Source of the DNA: Trypanosoma brucei gambiense DAL972
Taxonomy: Eukaryota; Euglenozoa; Kinetoplastea; Trypanosomatida; Trypanosomatidae
Assembly: GCF_000210295.1 (NCBI RefSeq)
Contig: NC_026738.1
Location: forward strand, 682,001-746,000
Reading direction: 5' to 3'
DNA length: 64,000 nucleotides
Shown piece by piece: positions 49,705 to 59,659 of this stretch. Under the pieces are notes generated by a model, which did no database searches, was not told the origin of the DNA, and was given only the letters and a program-made list of their open reading frames with translations. The first letter of the stretch is position 1; each line of letters opens with the position of its first letter. The translations under genes and the position numbers were made by a program.

Positions 49705-52700
49705 ATGGGCGTGCCAAAGTTCGCCTCTTGGTTGCGTAATAAATATCCTGCAATTGTAACTAAGAACTGCCCCTCGTCTGTTCACGGACTGTACATTGAC
49801 CTTAACGGCATTATTCATCCATGCTGCCATAATGATTCGGACACCGCAATTGCACTCCTTCCGGAAGAGGAAAAACTGGAATGTATTTGCAGTGAGTTGG
49901 AGCTGCTTGTACAAACTGTGCAGCCGAAGGAGGTAATGTACATCGCCGTCGATGGTGTTGCGCCACGGGCGAAGATGAACCAGCAACGTGCCCGCCGTTA
50001 TATGGGCCGCGCAGCACCCGCTCAAACTGGGGAAGTTGCCTCCACTTACATGCCAAATAAAAGTGGGATGGCCATTGTAGAGGAGGTGGTGCGTGAGTTT
50101 ACGTCAACAGAGATGGCGCAAGCCAATGATGACCTCGATGAAGTACGGCAAACGCTATTAGAGGATCCACTCTATAGTGGTGCGTTGTATAATGAAGGGG
50201 AGGAAGAGGCTGGGGATGCCTTGAACGACGGGGACGGGGTTAATTCTTTCTGTGTAAGGAGCACGGATGATGATTATGAGAGTACGCACGAAAATCGTTA
50301 CGTGGAATCAAACCAGGTGGTTGACGATGTGTTCGGTCACCGTGGCGAAGTTATTGTCGATGACCCTACCGCTTTCGAATTTGATAGCAACTGCATCAGC
50401 CCAGGTACCGACTTCATGGCAAAAGTGTCTGACGCTGTGCTTAACATGCTGAATGAGAAAATGTCTGGGAATGACCCCACCTGGACACGGTTGTGTGTGA
50501 TTTTTTCTGGGTCAAATACACCAGGGGAGGGGGAACATAAAATCATCGATTTTTTGCGCACGCAGTCTTCACTAGCACAGTTTGGCGGCAAGGCCAATCA
50601 CGTAATTGTTGGATTAGATGCGGATTTGATTTTCTTGGCGCTATCTTTGCACATCACGCAGGTGTTTATTCTACGTGATACTACAAGAAATCCCTATAAG
50701 AGGCGAGCTGTTGCTCGACAGCAGCAGCGGGAGAGGCGGTCACGTAGGAAACGTAACTTTATCGACGACACATGCATCATTTCGTTGAATCCCAGTTATA
50801 TTGATGAGGAGGAGAGCGACGGAGTAATTGGAGTACCCGTGTGTGAAAGCAGCGAAAACTCAAGTAGCGACACCGATAATGAATCCCCTATTGAGAGCAG
50901 AGAAGCCCACGTCACAACAGTACCTAACACTGGATTCGAGTATTTTGATATCAGCGTGGTGGGTGGGTCCCTCATCTCAGAGGTGAGTGCTTTGTGTGAT
51001 ATTAAGAAGTTTACTCCCGCGACGGAGTCGGCATTCGACAAGAAAACGCTCGTTTCCTCGGCAGGTTATTATTTCTTTGGTCAACCGAACCATATCGAGG
51101 ATGGCACCTTGCCGTCTTCTACAGAATGTGGATCACCGAAAGGACGACGTTCTAAAAGGGTTTCAAAGAAAGCTGAGGCAGAAAGAAGTTGGAAGAATTT
51201 TAGGCCGTGCTCATCGCCGGCGAACAGCAAAATTATTGACGATATCATTGTACTGTCGATATTGCTTGGTAACGACTTCCTTCCGCACGCGCCAAGCGCG
51301 TTTTCAGGAGAAAGTGCCCTCGACAACTTACTGGAGTTATACGTTTCTGAAGTGCTACCATACGGTTTCTTAACGAAAGGGCCTCATGAAATCAACCTAC
51401 CACAACTTCAACGTCTGTTTGAAGCATATGCAAAGATTGAGGCAGTTAAGTTCCGGCGGTTTCTCTTATTCAAAAGCACAAATAAAGAAAACAGCAACAG
51501 CGGCGCCGAATTTAGAAAAGGAAGCAACAATGACAACGTAACCGTTGCTGATGTAGCAGTTGCTCTTCACTCAACCATAGATGATAGGTGGCGCGACACG
51601 TACTTGAAGTCAACAGGCCTCTCTAACAGCGTGCAAGAGGCGTGCGAAAAGTATGTTGAAGGAGTTTGTTTTGTGTGGCGTTACTACACAACAACCACTA
51701 CCGACTCCGATTGGTCGTGGTATTATCCTTTTTACCATGCTCCACCAGTAATAGACCTTGCAATATACTTAAAGGAAGCCAACATCAAAAGGATGCCGCT
51801 TCCTGTGGTGAAGTCCACACCACCGGACACATTAGTGCAATTGCTTTCTATTTTACCGCCTACAAGTCATGCGCTTTTACCCATGGTGCTGGGGGAGGTG
51901 ATGGTTCGCTCACCGCAACAGGCGGAGCTCGAGAGTACATTTCCCTTGCAGTGGAATGTGGATTACCACGATAGCAACGTAGTACATCTTGCCACCGTAA
52001 TGCTGCCGTTCGCTGATATGGATGTGCTTCAGCAAGTCGTTGACGCTGCTTGGCCACAACTCACGGAGGAGGAAAGATGGCGAACGCAAAAGTTGGACTT
52101 CCACCTTGTAATTACCTCAAACAAGACGTCTTTCGTGCCGAAGGGAGATTTGAGGAAGTTGTCCGACGCACTCGATACCATATTGAGACGAGTTCCTTCC
52201 CGCGAAGGGGTGGAGATACGACAGCTCTATGATGTTCCTTTGGAGCGATATCGGCCGCGAACGTATTCGTGTACGGTGGAAGTCCCAAGGCTTTCATATG
52301 GTGCGGATGGTCAAGTGATCAAGCGGCAACGTCGCCATCGCCACTCAGGCCAACTAAAAGGGAATGGAGAAGGTGTGATTGAAGGGAAGAAGTCAAATTC
52401 TCGCGTTACTGTTGTGAACAAAGGTCCATGTTTTGCCACGTTTTTGCTGTTCCTTGCATGTGCCTCTGTTTTCACTGCCGTTGTATTGTTGCCATGCTCT
52501 TTAGCGTCCTTTATGCAAGTATTGTCGATAAATATTTGTGCTATATTGATTAGCTTTGTGCTTGGCATCTCCGTCCATGACCCCTCCAGTGGCTGTGGCA
52601 TGAGCCGCAATAACATTCGGCAGACATTCGTTGATTGGCTATGCACGGAGTGCCTGAGCCTTAACTTTTCATCGAGAACAAGGTGTTTCGTTTGTCGCGC

Positions 52701-52815
52701 GCCATTTGATAACCGACGCTGCCTCGCTGTATTTAGTTGTACGCAATCCGCCGATCAGTCATTGTACGATCCCGACCACTCGCCGCACATCGAGGCGGTG
52801 AAGTTACAAATTTGA
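49705..52815 (+). CDS. XRN-family 5'-3' exoribonuclease with membrane hairpin and RanBP2-type zinc finger
   Basis: This 1036-residue protein has the XRN nuclease core that degrades 5'-monophosphate RNA. It opens with MGVPKFASWLRNKYP; active-site motifs are LYIDLNGIIHPCCH (Asp32), AVDGVAPRAKMNQQR (Asp83), PGEGEHKI (Glu275, Glu277), GLDADLIFL (Asp305, Asp307) and LLGNDFLPH (Asp524). All acidic residues are in place. Long acidic and Ser-rich insertions interrupt the core (about residues 110-245 and 330-495). The C-terminus is unusual. Residues about 909-957 are strongly hydrophobic and could form two membrane helices. They are followed by W978-x-C-x2-C-x3-N-x6-C-x2-C, the RanBP2-type zinc-finger pattern, which binds RNA or ubiquitin in other proteins. 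Trypanosomes have four XRN paralogues (XRNA-XRND). This is not the long XRNA type, and I cannot assign B, C or D. Confidence 0.9.
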   Translation: MGVPKFASWLRNKYPAIVTKNCPSSVHGLYIDLNGIIHPCCHNDSDTAIALLPEEEKLECICSELELLVQTVQPKEVMYIAVDGVAPRAKMNQQRARRYMGRAAPAQTGEVASTYMPNKSGMAIVEEVVREFTSTEMAQANDDLDEVRQTLLEDPLYSGALYNEGEEEAGDALNDGDGVNSFCVRSTDDDYESTHENRYVESNQVVDDVFGHRGEVIVDDPTAFEFDSNCISPGTDFMAKVSDAVLNMLNEKMSGNDPTWTRLCVIFSGSNTPGEGEHKIIDFLRTQSSLAQFGGKANHVIVGLDADLIFLALSLHITQVFILRDTTRNPYKRRAVARQQQRERRSRRKRNFIDDTCIISLNPSYIDEEESDGVIGVPVCESSENSSSDTDNESPIESREAHVTTVPNTGFEYFDISVVGGSLISEVSALCDIKKFTPATESAFDKKTLVSSAGYYFFGQPNHIEDGTLPSSTECGSPKGRRSKRVSKKAEAERSWKNFRPCSSPANSKIIDDIIVLSILLGNDFLPHAPSAFSGESALDNLLELYVSEVLPYGFLTKGPHEINLPQLQRLFEAYAKIEAVKFRRFLLFKSTNKENSNSGAEFRKGSNNDNVTVADVAVALHSTIDDRWRDTYLKSTGLSNSVQEACEKYVEGVCFVWRYYTTTTTDSDWSWYYPFYHAPPVIDLAIYLKEANIKRMPLPVVKSTPPDTLVQLLSILPPTSHALLPMVLGEVMVRSPQQAELESTFPLQWNVDYHDSNVVHLATVMLPFADMDVLQQVVDAAWPQLTEEERWRTQKLDFHLVITSNKTSFVPKGDLRKLSDALDTILRRVPSREGVEIRQLYDVPLERYRPRTYSCTVEVPRLSYGADGQVIKRQRRHRHSGQLKGNGEGVIEGKKSNSRVTVVNKGPCFATFLLFLACASVFTAVVLLPCSLASFMQVLSINICAILISFVLGISVHDPSSGCGMSRNNIRQTFVDWLCTECLSLNFSSRTRCFVCRAPFDNRRCLAVFSCTQSADQSLYDPDHSPHIEAVKLQI

Positions 52816-53537
52816 ACACGTTGGTAGTCTCGAAACGTGGTCACAGCCACTGTGTGTGTGTGTGTGTGTGTGTCGCAACTGTTACTCTTTTCCTTTTTGC
52901 GTGTATTTGTGTCTGCGAAACGTGCGATTCCGTCCCTTTTTCTTTTTTTCTTTTTACTGGTTCCTCATTACGTTATTTTAATTGCGCCGTTTCAACCCCT
53001 TATCGTTTCTTTCTGTGATCGTATACAGCAACAATGTGTAAAACAGGATTTTACCCGTAATCCACTGGGGAGAGAAAACGAAATAAATAAATCAAGGAGT
53101 ATGAAGGCGGACTTAGGGTTCTAGTCACAGTGCACGGTAGGTTCGCCTCATTTTTTTTAAAGGTTATTTTAATACTGACACTTTTTCTCTTTGTAAAGCA
53201 CGAATGTAAATCGAGTATATAATTATTGTTGTTATTCCGCTGCGCGTCGGTGTTTGTGGTATCTGAGCGGAATGCTGTATGAATACCTCTTACTTGCTTG
53301 TTGTTATCTCTTTTTTCTTTCTCCCTACTGAAACTCCCAGCGGCCACGACCCTCCGCTGCACGTGCACTGTTGAGTTTTTAACCACTGACTTTCCTCTGA
53401 AGCTTCATACCTACTTTCCCCGTCTGATCAATGCATTTTGTTTCTTTCCCTTCCTCTTAATTTTTTCGTCTTCACATGATTTAGGTGTCCGATCTTTTTT
53501 TTTTCTTCCACCGCTTGTCTTTTTTCCCAGCGGTTCG
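52816..53537. other. Intergenic region, no gene
   Basis: This 722-nt spacer has a TG run (52851-52873) and several pyrimidine tracts. An open frame back to 53298 in the next gene's frame begins at TTG and encodes a Phe/Leu-rich string, as expected from translating a polypyrimidine tract, so I treat it as 5' UTR. Confidence 0.55.
53529..53530 (+). promoter_or_regulatory. Predicted trans-splice acceptor AG
   Basis: A long pyrimidine tract (53490-53528) ends in TTTTTTCCCAG, only 7 nt before the ATG at 53538. If used, the 5' UTR is very short. An alternative AG is at 53483-53484. Either supports 53538 as the start. Confidence 0.45.
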
Positions 53538-55016
53538 ATGCCACTCCTTCTCCGTTTGTGTCTACGTATCGTAGATCCGGATGGTGCAGAAATGATGATG
53601 TGGTTGTCTTACTCCGTGATTAGCACTACAACTGCAAGTGATGTGATTCGTTTTGCTCAGCGAACTGTTTGTGAGCGGCTCGGTGCGAGTCTTGCTGCAC
53701 CTGTAGGGGAATTAACGTTGTGTATACGTGATATCTTTATGAGGTTCGTGGCCGTCGGCACCTTAGCTTCCTCCAAGAATGAGGTTCCGATAACAACTAT
53801 GCGTTTCTTCGAGGAGTTGCTTCGCGCAAACCGAGAGAACCGAAGTAGTTCTTCCATGTGTATGGGAGGTGATGGAGCATGGCAGAAATTTATAGTAATC
53901 CAAGGCGTCCTAGCACCTACAAAAGTGCTGCGACACCTCGATGTTCCTAAAAGTGCCGGAACGACGCATCCATCGTGCAGGTGCCAAATAGTTGAGGTTC
54001 CCTCGGAATTGGGTAAAGAACCGCTTTCAGTGGATGATCCCTTAGGTACGTCTCGAAACAGTTTGGTAAGTTACACAAATGAGACAGCGTTTGCCTCTCC
54101 CAAACTAGAGGTTAATGATAACGATGATAGCGTGGTTATCAACAGTAGCGCGAGTGAAATGAGGGACTCGATGTCTGTTGACGTGCGCCATGTTAGTGTG
54201 GAAGGTGAGCAGCATACGATTACACTTCGTGCCGCTGACCTCCAATCGTTGGAAACCGCCTTGTTGAAATGCTGTGAGGATTTGGGTCCGAAAGCGGGGT
54301 ATGAGTTAGAGCCATCGAGGATGCGTTTGATGTACAGCACAGAGGAGAACACCCAAAGTTTCCCGGTTGAAACTGATATGGTGCTGAAACAAACACTAGA
54401 GAACCCAAATGTTACGTGTCTTTCCCTCGTGGAAAGGTCGCAAGTATCTAACTCAGCCTCTGACACCGCTACTTTAAGTGAGAGAACAGGTTTGGCACGT
54501 ACAAGAAGGGAACCAATCGATGACAGCAGTCATGAACCATTTGCAGATGTGACACCAATGGAGTTGAGAAGAAATACGTGCGTAATACCGGGTGCAACAC
54601 CCAAGAAACCTCTAATTCTGAAGCATGTGCACACCGTTCCACCACTGCCGGCATTTTCGTCCCTCAATGACTCGTCTCCGGTTGAAAATTCATTCGGACC
54701 AATAAAAGCAAATGGGAAAAGACGAACGAGCGATTTGGTGAAAGGAGATATAACGTGTTCTAACTCGGAACTGGCATCTTTTCACCGAGACATGGATGAA
54801 GCGCTTGGATACTACTATAGGATTGTGGAAGAAAATAACAGGTCTATCGGCATGCTGCAGCATCAAGTATCTTCGCTCACAAACGAACTGGAGGGATACA
54901 ACAATGCAGAGCAGGACTGCAAGAGTCTCGAGAAAATTTTAGAGAGACTCAGAATGAATGTGGGCAGGGGAGAAAGTCGGCAAAAGGGCCTTTTACAGGA
55001 ACTTGACGAATTGTGA
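53538..55016 (+). CDS. Beta-grasp-like plus coiled-coil protein, tandem partner 1
   Basis: I do not recognise this 492-residue protein. The N-terminal 130 residues look like a small mixed alpha/beta domain: LRLCLRIVDPDG, a helix with DVIRFAQRTVCERLG, then ELTLCIRDIFMRF and WQKFIVIQG. A second module (about residues 215-300: HTITLRAADLQSLETALLKC, then RMRLMYSTEE and CLSLVER) has the strand-helix-strand pattern of ubiquitin-like/PB1 folds. A Ser/Pro-rich linker leads to a C-terminal coiled coil (about residues 415-490, with MLQHQVSSLTNELEGYNN). The next gene has the same general layout. The start is the first ATG after a strong splice-acceptor-like tract. The fold call is inference from secondary-structure pattern. 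Confidence 0.8.
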   Translation: MPLLLRLCLRIVDPDGAEMMMWLSYSVISTTTASDVIRFAQRTVCERLGASLAAPVGELTLCIRDIFMRFVAVGTLASSKNEVPITTMRFFEELLRANRENRSSSSMCMGGDGAWQKFIVIQGVLAPTKVLRHLDVPKSAGTTHPSCRCQIVEVPSELGKEPLSVDDPLGTSRNSLVSYTNETAFASPKLEVNDNDDSVVINSSASEMRDSMSVDVRHVSVEGEQHTITLRAADLQSLETALLKCCEDLGPKAGYELEPSRMRLMYSTEENTQSFPVETDMVLKQTLENPNVTCLSLVERSQVSNSASDTATLSERTGLARTRREPIDDSSHEPFADVTPMELRRNTCVIPGATPKKPLILKHVHTVPPLPAFSSLNDSSPVENSFGPIKANGKRRTSDLVKGDITCSNSELASFHRDMDEALGYYYRIVEENNRSIGMLQHQVSSLTNELEGYNNAEQDCKSLEKILERLRMNVGRGESRQKGLLQELDEL

Positions 55017-55477
55017 TCCCCCTGCTGAGTTTTTTTTTCCTTTCGGTGAGCACACCGCGGTTGCCTCCGGCGTTCTGACGATTTTTGAGCTAGATATTTA
55101 TTCACATGCGGGAATGGCATATGCTCCTGCGTTCCCTTCAATCTCTGTTTTGGTTCCGCACATGCATATAATAATTTACAAAAGTTGTGAAGATGGAATA
55201 TCGCACAAATGCAACGCCGTTCAATCATTTAGTATGCTACGTTCGTTGTTTATGTCTTTCCGCTGTGCCCCAAAGTTTTTACTGTAGTTGGCGAACCCTT
55301 ACCCCAGCAAACGTTAAGTGTATCAACGTTGCCAAATTTCTTTTTCTGCTACGGAAACGTTGGTTTCTAAATTCATTCGGCTTTGCGCGAGTTTGCATTA
55401 TTTTCATTTCTTCACTGCAGCACCATATTGTGAGAGTACTCTTTTTTCCTATTCTCGTACAACAGATTCTTTAGTCG
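55017..55477. other. Short intergenic region, no gene
   Basis: This 461-nt spacer separates the two beta-grasp/coiled-coil genes. Candidate acceptor AGs follow pyrimidine stretches at 55419-55420 and 55464-55465. No other feature is seen. Confidence 0.5.
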
Positions 55478-56881
55478 ATGGTAAACAATGAAGGGTATTC
55501 GCATCGGGATGTGATGACTGCTAGACTTCTTGTCGAGACAGTTGATAGCAGCAATCATATGGAAGAATATAGCGTACAATTTATTTTCTTCAGAGACACA
55601 ACTGTTGAGGACGTGCTGCAAGATGTAGAAGAGAAATTTAACGCAGTGGGGCTACGGCTTTCTGTGCCGCCATCTCAATGTGGTCTCACATTTAAATGCA
55701 ATGATATTGAGGTAGCGAAGGGCAGCGTCGGAGGGGCGGCTTACAACAGAGCATGTAAGGGTGATGAGAAGGGCGTTACGATGCTTCGTGGCACCGACCG
55801 CATATTCGGCTCCCCAGCTGTGGAACATTTTTATTGCAACAGGAAATGCTTGGGTTGTGAACGAGTTGCACAATTTATGGTCGTTCAGAGAAGATGTGCA
55901 ACCCTTCCAGCAGGAACGACCGCCTCGCATTCGCAGGAGCGGAAGGAATTCACTCAACAAACCCCTACATGTGATTTTGGAGGTTCTGGTGGGTTTTCGC
56001 GATACCTTCTTCCAAGGCAACCGCTAGTTGACCTTTCTTCACGTGTAGGAACGGGCCGGTGTGTTGGTGCCACTGTAACTGATGACCATAACGCCGGCAC
56101 CTCTACTGGTTATGGGAATTTAGATACGCTTTCCAAAGTACGACGCATGGTAGAAGAGGAACGACAACTTGTCTTTTGCTTCGGCCAAGATCGACGGAGC
56201 GTAAATTTGCAAATGAAACCGGTGAGACATTGGTCATCACTGTTGAAGGAACCACCTTCCAGATGTGTGTTGACAAAGGCGGTGGAGGATGAAAAGGCGG
56301 CGTATGAACGTCTTACCAAACTCATTAGGGACTTAACTATCAGTGAGGCTGCCAAAAAAGCAGCAGAACGCGATATGCTGGAAAAAGAAAGTAAGCAACT
56401 GAGAGAAAAGATTTCCAGAGCAAAGGGATATATTGAGAGACGCAAAGTCATGAAAGAGGAGGTCGAGCGCCTCAGAAAGGTGCTTGAAACCCGTAAAGAA
56501 GAAGAAGAAAGACACCTTCAGAGTAAGGTAGAGAAAAATGAGAGGGAAATACGACCCCAACAGGGTATGAATACAAAACAATGTTCCCCGCCAGTTGCAT
56601 CTCCGGCATCCACAAACGTGGTGATACCGCAGTCCGTCTCACTGACTGAAAAGCAAACATTGCTTCAAGTTGTAACACCAGCATCCGATTGTGTAATGAG
56701 AGGTTTAAATGCAGATCCAACTGCCTTTTCGCTGTCGACTACTCCAACTTGCTTTTTTCTTTCGTGTCAGTCTGCACCCGATTGCATCAGTAACAGAGGA
56801 AGCAGAGGCCATGCCATATCGCCATCAATATCTGTTGGTGAATACAAAATTACCACACCTGCAGATATCACTCCCTCATAA
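55478..56881 (+). CDS. Beta-grasp-like plus coiled-coil protein, tandem partner 2
   Basis: I do not recognise this 467-residue protein by family. Its N-terminus (ARLLVETVDSSNH, YSVQFIFFRDTTVEDVLQDVEEKF, GLTFKCNDIEVAKG) follows a strand-strand-helix-strand order like ubiquitin-like domains. A segment with CNRKCLGCERVAQFMVVQRR resembles the WQKFIVIQG strand of the neighbour. A Gly/Ser-rich linker precedes a coiled coil (about residues 265-365, for example KESKQLREKISRAKGYIERR). A Ser/Thr/Pro-rich tail ends the protein. Same strand, adjacent position and matching layout suggest that it and the upstream gene are old paralogues. The function is unknown, possibly cytoskeletal scaffolding. Confidence 0.8.
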   Translation: MVNNEGYSHRDVMTARLLVETVDSSNHMEEYSVQFIFFRDTTVEDVLQDVEEKFNAVGLRLSVPPSQCGLTFKCNDIEVAKGSVGGAAYNRACKGDEKGVTMLRGTDRIFGSPAVEHFYCNRKCLGCERVAQFMVVQRRCATLPAGTTASHSQERKEFTQQTPTCDFGGSGGFSRYLLPRQPLVDLSSRVGTGRCVGATVTDDHNAGTSTGYGNLDTLSKVRRMVEEERQLVFCFGQDRRSVNLQMKPVRHWSSLLKEPPSRCVLTKAVEDEKAAYERLTKLIRDLTISEAAKKAAERDMLEKESKQLREKISRAKGYIERRKVMKEEVERLRKVLETRKEEEERHLQSKVEKNEREIRPQQGMNTKQCSPPVASPASTNVVIPQSVSLTEKQTLLQVVTPASDCVMRGLNADPTAFSLSTTPTCFFLSCQSAPDCISNRGSRGHAISPSISVGEYKITTPADITPS

Positions 56882-58302
56882 TATTAACGGTCTGTCTGGC
56901 CGAGGGAGTTCAATTAAAATCACGGGCGTTCCGGAACAAACCGATATGAAACAAAAGTGTGTGCTGAGTGCTTGTGAAGTGTCAGCTTCGTGGAGACTCA
57001 ACACAACCCGGTTTTCCACACCACAAAAAAGAAAAAGAAAGACAAGAGGGGGAAAAAAACAGACAAAGAAAAAGATATACAAACGGAGAAAGAGAAAAAA
57101 AAATAGAAAAGACAAAAGGGAGATTTGTGCTATGTGCTATGTGCTAATACAAAAAATAATAACAGCAGCAACAGCAGCACCAAAAAGAAGGAGTGGCGTT
57201 GTACCACTCAATCACTTTCAAGGGATCCCTTTACTGCCCAATTTATTTTATTATTTTTTCGTTTTCATTCTTTTGCTTTGATGCTGCGACGGGGAAATTA
57301 TCACAATGGCACAACCGATAATTAATGATAGCCGTTTGGTACCGTTTGCAACGGTTGTGTTTGAAAACATGTGGGGTTCATTCGGTAGAAACTTCCGCGG
57401 AAAATGTGGGAAGTATGCGAGATTTGGTGGTTTTGGTTTCATCATACGCACCTTTGGCCACATATTTCCGAAAGCGATTTTTACCTCTCTCCCTCCCTCT
57501 CTCTCTTTTTTGTTTTATACTTTTGTATGTGTGTAACGTCCTCGCGGTGTTGGTTTTGTTACGACGTTTTCACTGCTGCAACTTTTATATATTTATATTT
57601 CTATTCTTCATGAGGTGATATTTCCATATATTTATAATGAAGGAAGCGGTCTTTTTGGGCTGGTGTTTTGTACTGTTATCGTCCAAGGAAACGTTATTGT
57701 GCTGAATTCTGATAAATTGTACGCGTACATATAAATATTTGTACATTTATGTTTGTGTTTTGGGTTTGGCTGATGTTTACAATGGTATAAGTGATGTCGT
57801 GCAAGTTGATGGCAAAACCATTACCGCTTCCATTTTTTTTTTTGTTTGTTTGTTACAATTTTATGTGCTGTGCGAACACCCAATACGGAATAGTAGACAT
57901 TACTTTTTGTTTTTTGTTTTTGTTTTCTTTGTTACTTCTCATCTACACTCCTAAAGATGAATTGGCGGTTGAACTGCGATTGCTACAGTTTTGCGCAAAG
58001 TTGCTTAGCTGAAAAGGGATGTTACTTTAGAAGCGCATGTGAAATTAGTGGCGGTTTTTTTTTTTAGAAGTTGTGTTAACCACCGTAAGAGGACGAGTAA
58101 GTCTTTCAAAAAATAAAAAAAAATAAAAATGAGAAAAAAAAAAGCAGCTTATGAGTGGTGTATGCATCTTCCAGGCCTGAATCCTCTACCGTTGCTTTTC
58201 GCTTTCTTCCTGTAGTGTCCGGTTAGCTTTTTTTTTTCTTGCTTTTGTTTTTGGTTTACATAAATAATAGTCATATATAAATATATATACGTGTGTGTGT
58301 GC

Positions 58303-58357
58303 GGGGGGGGGGAGGAGAGGCGGCCCGTAAATATTAACGTTACCCCCCCCCCCCCCC
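58303..58357 (+). other. G10 and C15 homopolymer tracts in inverted arrangement
   Basis: G10 at 58303-58312 and C15 at 58343-58357 are separated by 30 nt. Transcribed together they can pair into a long G-C hairpin. They lie about 270 nt before the next ATG, upstream of its predicted splice acceptor. Confidence 0.85.
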
Positions 58358-58568
58358 GCTGACCGGGTGCTTGAAAAAAAAAAGAAAAAAAAGACAGGGT
58401 GGTGTGGGTGTGGAGTGGGATGAAATGGTTGCGTCTGTTGCTTATATATATATATATATATATATATGCTTTTTCTTTTTTGAGTGATAAATTGTGTAAT
58501 TCATAATTGATTATTTGCTTTGTGTATCTTCTCTAATTTTTCTACTCAATCCTTTTTTTTTTTTTTGT

Positions 58569-58570
58569 AG
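58569..58570 (+). promoter_or_regulatory. Predicted trans-splice acceptor AG
   Basis: A T14 run (58553-58566) followed by GTAG lies 54 nt before the ATG at 58625. It is the cleanest polypyrimidine-AG acceptor in the window. Confidence 0.6.
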
Positions 58571-58624
58571 GCCTCCCCTTGTGCATTTAGTTTTATTAAA
58601 TTGTACAACCCGTTTTTGTGAGGG

Positions 58625-59659
58625 ATGGCACAAACCTCTTTCACACCCTTGTCCTTCTCGACTACGAGCAGCTGGGTAACATTAGATCCCAACGGGGTGC
58701 ACATCAGTGGTGGAAGTTATAATAATTCATCACCGGTACATACGGAGCGACGGCAGTTGTTACAACCTTTAAATGATGGTCCTTTTGCTTCATGGCATCA
58801 ACATCCTCCATCATCTCCCGGATCAACTTATGCTTCTGATGATTGTTATAACTTAAATACCGTGTGTTCGGAGTGGTCTGTATTGTGTGTTGAGCATTCC
58901 CCCACGTTGTCACAAGGAGGTAGCCGTTATGAAACACCACGAGAAGGTACAAACCAAGTTCGCACATTTCCAACAAGTTTAAGTAGCAAAACTCAACAAG
59001 ATATCCTTTTTACCTCTACAGCAGGTTTATGTGGCGACATCACCGGCACCTCACGTGTGCCTTTGCGTAGCGGCGTATTGCGAAGTACTGCACATCCCTC
59101 ATTGAGACCCCAACTTTTTCCTTTTAGTTCAACAAACAATTTTTCTCCGCTTTCTCAAATTGTTGTTACATCTGTTTTTGGTCGTTACTTATCTCAACAA
59201 TTATCAACGCTGCATGTAAGGGAATGCATTGGTTCAGAAAGTGATGTGGACACATCCATTCCCTCACGAGGTTCTTCACCTTTTGCCGCATCACGTGGAA
59301 GCTGGGATGAAGTGGATCATAATAGTTGCTGTGATGAATATTCTTATGAAAGAGTGAGTGAAGGCACATGTCAATGCAGCAGTTCTACCGCCAGTCAATC
59401 TTGCAGTGAAAAGGGGACTTTACCGGGTTCCGTTCTTACTGAATTGTTTCTTTCTTTTGTTTTAAAAAATGTTCTCTCTGGTACTAATGGCCGCGACACG
59501 TACCGCCATTCCTCGAAAAAAACAACTGGATCCTCCCGCAATGATGCCACGGAATCTAATGAACATCGGGGCTGGTCAATGGTTAGCCGCTGGTTTGTAA
59601 CAAATGTGGAGCCGCTGGTGGTTTGTACCGTTTACGGTATTATGGTATTTGTGCTTTGA
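58625..59659 (+). CDS. Ser-rich protein with hydrophobic C-terminal tail
   Basis: I do not recognise this 344-residue protein. It is rich in Ser, Thr and Gly and mostly looks disordered. There is a Cys-containing patch (SCCDEYSYERVSEGTCQCSSS, about residues 232-252), then a short hydrophobic helix LTELFLSFVLKNVLSG. The extreme C-terminus, VEPLVVCTVYGIMVFVL, is hydrophobic and long enough for one membrane helix with almost nothing after it. This suggests a tail-anchored protein facing the cytosol from ER, mitochondrion or glycosome. A strong splice acceptor 54 nt upstream supports the ATG. It could be any of several tail-anchored factors; no family is claimed. Confidence 0.75.
   Translation: MAQTSFTPLSFSTTSSWVTLDPNGVHISGGSYNNSSPVHTERRQLLQPLNDGPFASWHQHPPSSPGSTYASDDCYNLNTVCSEWSVLCVEHSPTLSQGGSRYETPREGTNQVRTFPTSLSSKTQQDILFTSTAGLCGDITGTSRVPLRSGVLRSTAHPSLRPQLFPFSSTNNFSPLSQIVVTSVFGRYLSQQLSTLHVRECIGSESDVDTSIPSRGSSPFAASRGSWDEVDHNSCCDEYSYERVSEGTCQCSSSTASQSCSEKGTLPGSVLTELFLSFVLKNVLSGTNGRDTYRHSSKKTTGSSRNDATESNEHRGWSMVSRWFVTNVEPLVVCTVYGIMVFVL

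Larger units (their letters stand above)
56882..58624. other. Intergenic region, no supported gene
   Basis: This 1.74-kb spacer has A/G-rich DNA (57024-57120), CAG/ACA repeats near 57163, a TA run (58443-58467) and paired G10 and C15 tracts (58303-58357). A 76-codon ATG frame at 57306 lacks a nearby acceptor AG and ends in repeat-derived residues, so I did not call it. Confidence 0.5.

Noticed and set aside
53298..53537. N-terminal extension of the beta-grasp protein starting at TTG
   Set aside because: It encodes a Phe/Leu/Ser string matching a pyrimidine tract and begins at a non-ATG codon; a splice acceptor lies just before the ATG at 53538.
57306..57536. 76-codon ATG frame with a Gly/Phe-rich start
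   Set aside because: No AG acceptor lies between the upstream T-rich tract and the ATG, its C-terminus is repeat-derived, and an overlapping frame of similar quality exists.
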